DNA from: Hirundichthys speculiger
Lineage: Eukaryota; Chordata; Actinopteri; Beloniformes; Exocoetidae
Direction of reading: 5' to 3'
Assembly (NCBI GenBank): GCA_018398805.1
Contig: JAGFBZ010000261.1
Span: 1,240,001-1,304,000, forward strand
Length of the DNA: 64,000 bases
How positions within the stretch are numbered: position 1 is the first letter of the stretch; every line of letters starts with the position of its first letter. Positions 58,306-64,000 of this stretch are shown one piece after another. Below the pieces are notes generated by a model, which worked only from the letters and a program-made list of their open reading frames with translations, had not been told where the DNA came from and did not search any database. The translations under genes were made by a program, and so were the position numbers.

Positions 58306-59659
58306 GTTGGAAATCGATCTTCGAAGTGCAAAGTCAAAACTACTTGGCTTTTTTTTTTATCTGTCAAAAAATATTCTCTTTAGAAATTATATATTTCACT
58401 TAACTCAAGACAGAATTGAGCTAATATTGCTCTATCAGTACTTTGTCTAGCATTTTATATCCTGAATAAGATGAGATTTCTTGTCGTTCTTTTTTTTTTG
58501 TTCCAGTTGTTATTTGAAAATTCCGATATCTTGTTTGTCATTGAATGCATCAGCATGACAGCACAGGAAGAGGCCAAGTATAAAGAAACTTGAAATCAGG
58601 CCATTTTTAAATGCCATTTTAACAACCTATGCTAGTTAAATGGTACGACTCCCAACAAGACTGTGTCTAAGAAAGGGATCAGAACAAACTTTCTGTCTGA
58701 ATTGCAGATGAGGAAAGTTTAAGTATTTGAAAACAAGATTACCAGTCAAGTATTTGATGACTTTGGTAGAGTACTGTGAGCTATGTCATGCATGATTTAT
58801 TGCATGTTTGTGTAACACTGACCACCCAGTGGAAGCAAGGGCCAGACTCCAGCGAGTCACTCCACTCCCTCAAACTGGCCATTGTGAGTCTAGGTGTGAC
58901 TGGGGCGATGCAACAATACTCATTAGCTTAGAGTTGCTATCACAACACTGATAATTGGCCGAACAATTGTAAGACAGCCCCAGAGTTTACCACTGCATCC
59001 AATGGTTTTAATAGAAAATTTTGTAATAACACAATATTTTTGTTTAATTTTAATCTGAATATGTTTTTTATCCAGTTTATAATATAAGTTTTAAAATCAG
59101 ATTTTAAATGTTATAATAAATGATTCCCCCTAATACTTTCTAGAGAGATATTTTTAGCATGACCACCTAAAGAAGGAAGACGAACTTTTGTTGAGTTTGG
59201 AACTTTAGGCTGAAATCGTTCATCTTATTTAATCAACAAACAAAACCAAACAAAGAAAGATAAACTGCTAAACAAATAATAGAGACATTCTGCGATCCAT
59301 CATTACAACAGTTCAAATCGACCTGAAGTTTATAGACCATAAAAATGTCTCAATCAATCAGCAGCAGATGTTGATTCAAACTTTAATGAAAACAACTTTT
59401 CTGTTGCTTTATATTGTCACAATTTAAAAGAGAAACAGACAAGAATTTTAACCATTCTGAATTCATGCAGCACACAAACACATACTCAGAATGAAAACTG
59501 TAACTGAAACCAATTACTGAGCATCCACAAACAATGAGAGAGTGAGAGGGAGGACAGAGCCAAATATAAGTGGACAAAAACAAGGGAAAAAAACTGTACA
59601 CAAAACAGAGATGTCCTTGTAGTCCAGATGGTTGTGGTGTCCCCCTGGTCATGTTTCCT

Positions 59660-60530
59660 GTCTTTTCTCATTTTTTGGAGATGGAGAAAAGAACAAAAAA
59701 AAATTTAGGATAGAATAAGACAAAGTGGAATAGAGGACATTTATAGATAGAACAAGAAAAATAATAGGAAGTCAGGGAGGATTTCACTGAGAGGGATAGT
59801 AAAATGTAAGGCAAACAAAGACGGAATTAAATAAAGACAGAGACGACGAGCCAAAGTCCTTTAATCATGAAAATATAGAACAGGAAAATCCAAGCCAGAG
59901 GTGCATGACCATGATAACAACAACAAAAGTGGAAATACAGGCGTTTTAAGTTTCAGCAAAACAGGAAAGGCACAAGAAGGTAGAGGACATATAAAGATAG
60001 AACAGCACAGCATAAAGAATAAGAAAGCAACAAAAATGTTGAACTGACAAAAAAGAGCAGAAGACAAAAGAACTGAAATGATAAAATGGTAAAAAGAAAT
60101 AAAATTAAAAAAAACTAACAAGAAACAGAATGGGACAAAAAATTATTTGTGAAAAATGTAATTATAAGTGAAGAAAGAAAATAAGGAGGCAGAACAGACA
60201 AAGACCAGACAAGAAAGAGAGCAAGTACTAGGGATAAAAGGAAGAGGGGGGGCACTGGACAACAAAGCCATGACAAGACACAACAACAAACGCAGACATA
60301 TCCAGGTAGGGACATCTGGCAAGCCAAGCCACGTGTTTCTGCTGTACAATAATATCCTCAGAAGATAATAAAACCAGTAAGGCCTTGACAAAAGACAGCA
60401 AACAAATGACAAGTTAGAAAAGGATAAACCAATACAAGAGGAGAAAATGGAGGGGTAATAAATTACATAAAAGAGAAGAGAGTGTGGATAAACTAGAGCA
60501 GATGATGATGTTACTGGTGATGGTAACATC
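59660..60530 (+). repeat. Purine-rich, strand-asymmetric block
   Basis: About 0.87 kb in which the + strand is mostly A and G. Similar segments recur about 250 bases apart ('agaggacatttatagatagaaca' at 59732, 'agaggacatataaagatagaaca' at 59984), so it may be an old long-unit tandem repeat. Open frames on the - strand are composition artefacts. Confidence 0.5.
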
Positions 60531-62849
60531 AAGGGGTCAAGGTGTGGGAAATAAACGTTCACAGGAAGTGGCTGTCCATCACAGGAAGTGACAGACTGCC
60601 ACCAGGACTCAGCTGGAGATGACCACTAATCTGATTAATCTGTGAATGTTTTACTGATTCTGTGGGGACATAATTTTGTTTACACAGTTGCAATATGGGA
60701 AGCAGTGCGGAGGCAAAAATAGCAAGTCTTCACAAGAGTCATTAAATTTCATCATGACAATATAGAAACATAATGTCTCTTCACATCTACCAAACAAAAT
60801 GACCTTTAATCATTTGAATTTTATTTCTGTTTCTCTGTTCAGAGAGCCAAAGACATGAACATATACCACATGTGTTGGACTGGAAAATGTTTCACTGACG
60901 TGAAAGAATATCGACAATATACCAAGGCTTAAAAAAACCACTCACAAAATCCTCTCTTGATTTTTTTTTTGCTTATACAGTGATCCCTTATTTTTAGTGG
61001 ATAATGGGGACCGGCGCCCCAAAAAAGAAGATCAAAAGGAGCCCCAGGCAGGCCTGTCCTGTGGTGACCTTACTTAGAATAACTGGACTATTAATTTCTA
61101 TTCTACTTTAGTTTATTGATATAAATAGGTGTTATCATTTATCATACAGTATTTACATCCACAAACAGACACTAGTGATTACTACATATGCATTAGTAGA
61201 ACATGTTTTGATTCATCTCATACACAGAAACCGAATATAATCCTCAACTGGAATATAATCAAAAAGTCTCGACACTCAGGTCCATGGAAACACACTTGTC
61301 ATTTCAGTGTGTATTTCAGTGTATCGATGGTGCTGATAAACAAGCTGCTCTGCCTGCTCTTTATTAGATTGGACTGCTTTTATCCACCAACACACACTGA
61401 AGCACAGTGGCCATAAATCACTGGGCATGTGCGTCAGAGGAGAGATTGACGTTGTTCTTAATTTAAAATGAACAGTCTGCAAAAGCAACAAAGTTTTTGA
61501 AGTGCTTCCCCTCATATTCCAGTAGAGGGATCTCTAAAATTCTGTTTTTATCAGCAAACTAACTAACTTTCCTCTCAGATGTTAATAAAAATTTAGAATA
61601 GGACTTCTTGAAAAAGGTAACACCACTACTGCAAAGGGCTGTCGTTAGTGATGGGTGTTTTCCTGCTTGGTTTTTCTGACCTCTATGGAGCTAAATCAGG
61701 ATCAAAAGTTTTGTAATCCCAAACAAAGTCCAAAACAAAAACTCAAAGATGAAAAATAACAATTTGAAACTGAAAGTTGAAGCTTTAATGATGAACTTTG
61801 TAAAATACAGAAATATATTCAAATAAAAAATTTGAAGGCAAAGTTTTTTTTCAGTTTGATTATTATTTTAATTCAAATCTCAATTTCCTTTGAATAAATT
61901 ATTTACTTAAAATTTTCACTTAAACACACCTTTTGAAGTTTTGGGCTCTTTTTTTTTCACTTACAAATTTCATGTTTTCAGGTTCAGATTGTATTTTTTC
62001 AGGTTTTTTTGGGTGCTCCTGATGTGAAGGAGCAGCGACTCTTCTCTGAGTCCCTCCCACATTGCGAAGCTTCCCTCCCTATATCGAAGAGAGAGTCCAG
62101 CGCTTGACCTGAGCACAACCTCGGGCTCAACAGAGCAGTACCTTTGTTCCTCCCAGTCCCTCAATTAATTTCAGCTTTATTTATATTATATCTATTACAG
62201 TACAAAGCAAACATTTAGTAAAGAAACCGTGGCAAGTGAAAACTCCCCTTTCAGAGGTAAGAAACTGGCTCATAAGGGGGGACCCTCTTACTGAAGGCCA
62301 GCTGGATAAAGGAGGAAAAGAGGAAGGAAATAGGACTGAGCGGATGAAGGACAGACAGAGGAGAGGCACAAACATGCAGCAAACAGTTCATGGGACAAAA
62401 AAAGATATTAATATTATATTAGCTGGAAAACTAAGAGCTATATATACTTACATACATAATTATATACATGATATGAATTTTATTTGCTATTTTATAATTT
62501 TTTTGTTTCATCTTTCTTTTATCTAGTTTATTTGCTATACAAATAAACTAGTCTTGCCTTATATAGTGACTGATATAATGTTAGTTAATGTACTACAGAG
62601 ACAACTATATAGAAAGGTGTAGGCAGCAAACATGGTCAGAGGGTAGAACTGCAGGTCAGCATGTAGCTCTGGAAGCTCTGAAAACTTTGGCCAGCAAAAA
62701 TATACTGAATGGGCCTGGCAGAACATCACAAAAACTACAAGAATAATGGAGCACATGGTTAAGTTTACAAAGTGCTCATGATGAACAACTATGGGTTTGG
62801 CTGAAGGAAGAAGATGAAAGGAGGAAGGAGAAGAGGGATGAGGGGAACT

Positions 62850-63060
62850 GCTCAGCAGAATATGTTTGTGTCCAACATAGGTCTATAGCAGCATAGCTAA
62901 GACGAGGCTATGTTTAAGACAAGCCCACTCTAGTCTTGGTTTCAGCCATTCCTATAACTACAGCTATGACTATTGGCCCTAACACACTGCTGTTTAGACT
63001 TTAAGCTTTACTTAATAGGAAGGTTTTAATTTTATTTTATAGGTGAGGGTGGTGTCAGCC
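62850..63060 (+). repeat. Dispersed fish repeat
   Basis: Pattern 'gtctatagcagcatagctaagacgaggctatg' then 'ctataactacagctatgac...aagctttacttaataggaaggttttaa' resembles a widespread teleost dispersed repeat. Class unknown. Confidence 0.4.
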
Positions 63061-63400
63061 TCCTTTAACTAACACTGGTAGCTTGAAAAGGAGAACCACT
63101 ACCCCAGTCTGCCAGTCCAGAGCCACTGCTCCCAAAGTCCACATGTTGCTGCAGAGGTGTGTTAACCAAAACATCCCCACCACATCCAGAGCCTTGAAGA
63201 ACTCAGGACGGACTTTGTACACCCTTGGAGCGCTGCCACCATGGAGCTTTTTAACGAACAACCTTAACCTACCGTAGAAATCACAGATCACGATTTCCTC
63301 TGTGGAAGACATGTTAGTAGGATTGAGAAGATCCTCGGGCCGATTTAAAGTCACATTCCATGCCCTTACTCCTCCCATACCCAAGTGTAGATTTAGGTTT
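63055..63400 (-). mobile_element. Non-LTR reverse-transcriptase fragment
   Basis: On the - strand it reads EDLLNPTNMSSTEE, then KLHGGSAPRVYKVRPEF, then KALDVVGMFWLTHLCSNMW and LDWQTGVVVLLFK. These are the conserved start of the reverse-transcriptase domain in fish LINEs. The same family is seen at 45210-46812, where the EDLLNPINTSSTEE-like part is on the + strand. Truncated and without catalytic core. Confidence 0.7.
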
Positions 63401-63639
63401 TTAGAAAACTAAATTTTTCCAACAGAGGACCTGTCCTGGAGCACTAACATTACCTCAGCCATAGGAAAGAATCTTTAACCTGACGAAAGTGAGAGCAGTC
63501 AGACTTCTTCGGCAGCTTATGATAAACTTTTAACGTTGCACTGTGGAAAGTTTAGCAACCTACAGACTGCTAGTGTGGTTTACCAGCTGCACCAAGGCTG
63601 AAAAACGAGTGCTCCCGAGGGTTCTGAGAACAGTGGGGA

Positions 63640-63800
63640 AAATACAGTAGTACCTCTACTTACGAAATTAATTGGTTCTTGAAGTAGTTTCGTAACCTGA
63701 AAATTTTGTAAGTAGAGACGCGTTTTTCCATGTAAATGCCCTAATCCAGTGGTTCTCAAACTTTTCATACTGCGTACCACCTGAGAAATTGTTGAGCTCT
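63640..63800. mobile_element. hAT-like terminal fragments
   Basis: Two hAT-type end sequences in a row: 'cagtagtacctctacttacg' (63646) and 'cagtggttctcaaactttt' (63746, then 'catactgcgtaccacctgag'). Their other ends are not identified in the window. Confidence 0.4.
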
Positions 63801-64000
63801 GTGAGTACCACCATGGTGACCAATTTTAAAATATAGCCATATATGCCTTCTCAATTAGGTTTAAATTCACAGGAGAGATGTTTATTCCTTATTGTAGTTA
63901 TTTATTGTTACCTGAATTTCGTTTGAAACTTATTTATAATCCATTGTATGTTTCCAATTTAATAAAAAAATATTTAAAAATTGAAAATGTGGAAAGTCCT

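Larger units (their letters stand above)
55848..64000 (+). other. npr1-like intron after exon 4, incomplete
   Basis: At least 8.1 kb without a recognisable receptor exon. It holds scattered LINE tails, a purine-rich block, a LINE reverse-transcriptase piece and hAT-like ends. Stretches 55848-57404, 58306-59659 and 60531-62849 show no feature I can name, apart from a 60-base transposon-like piece near 60978 ('acagtgatcccttattttta'). Confidence 0.5.

Noticed and set aside
60143..60562. 139-residue open frame on the - strand
   Set aside because: It arises from the purine-rich block; low complexity Ser/Leu/Phe/Tyr text with no family features.
1..64000. CRISPR arrays, operons, tRNA or rRNA genes
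   Set aside because: No regularly spaced direct repeats with unique spacers, no tRNA cloverleaf or rRNA sequence recognised; the DNA is eukaryotic.

Overview
The window looks like vertebrate, most probably teleost fish, nuclear DNA. Genes are split by spliceosomal introns with GT..AG borders. The coding genes are of vertebrate type: poly-C2H2 zinc-finger proteins, a DUSP11-type RNA phosphatase and a natriuretic-peptide receptor guanylate cyclase. The intergenic space is full of L2-like and other non-LTR fragments, Tc1/mariner-like elements and hAT-like elements of the kinds common in fish. I saw no bacterial, organellar or viral genes.

Layout. From 0.2 to 29.4 kb four paralogous zinc-finger genes lie head to tail on the + strand, here called ZNF-A (194-2379), ZNF-B (5768-9481), ZNF-C (15951-22532) and ZNF-D (26006-29434). 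Each has a short first coding exon encoding amphipathic helices, a phase-1 intron, and one large exon carrying all the fingers. A has only two complete fingers, B has 16, C has 13 and D has 20. A fifth, badly broken relative lies at about 36.9-38.3 kb. First exons of C and D do not stay in one frame. An intronless dusp11-like gene sits on the - strand between A and B (4066-4779).

The 11.8-18.6 kb stretch is a nest of transposons. A non-LTR fragment is split by a hAT-like element, which holds a second, which holds a third, most with recognisable 8-bp target duplications. A Tc1-like element in the ZNF-C intron holds a further hAT-like element with a BED-finger reading frame.

From about 42 kb to the end lies the 5' part of a natriuretic-peptide receptor gene (npr1-like, + strand). 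It has a probable GC-rich noncoding first exon (about 41960-42199), then coding exons at 50212-50917, 55074-55264, 55492-55605 and 55694-55847. These encode the signal peptide and most of the extracellular ligand-binding domain. Transmembrane, kinase-homology and cyclase exons are not in the window, so the gene must continue to the right. Its introns hold a non-LTR relic, two dead Tc1-like elements and simple repeats.

The genes do not form one pathway. The zinc-finger cluster would act in the nucleus as DNA-binding regulators, the phosphatase acts on RNA 5' ends, and the receptor makes cGMP at the cell surface. The most unusual observations are: a shortened C2H2 finger (CX2CX9HX3H) recurring in ZNF-B and ZNF-D; a five-finger block present three times in ZNF-D; a shared C-terminal tail; tandem CTCF-like sites upstream of ZNF-D; and an upstream reading frame that would overlap the receptor start codon.
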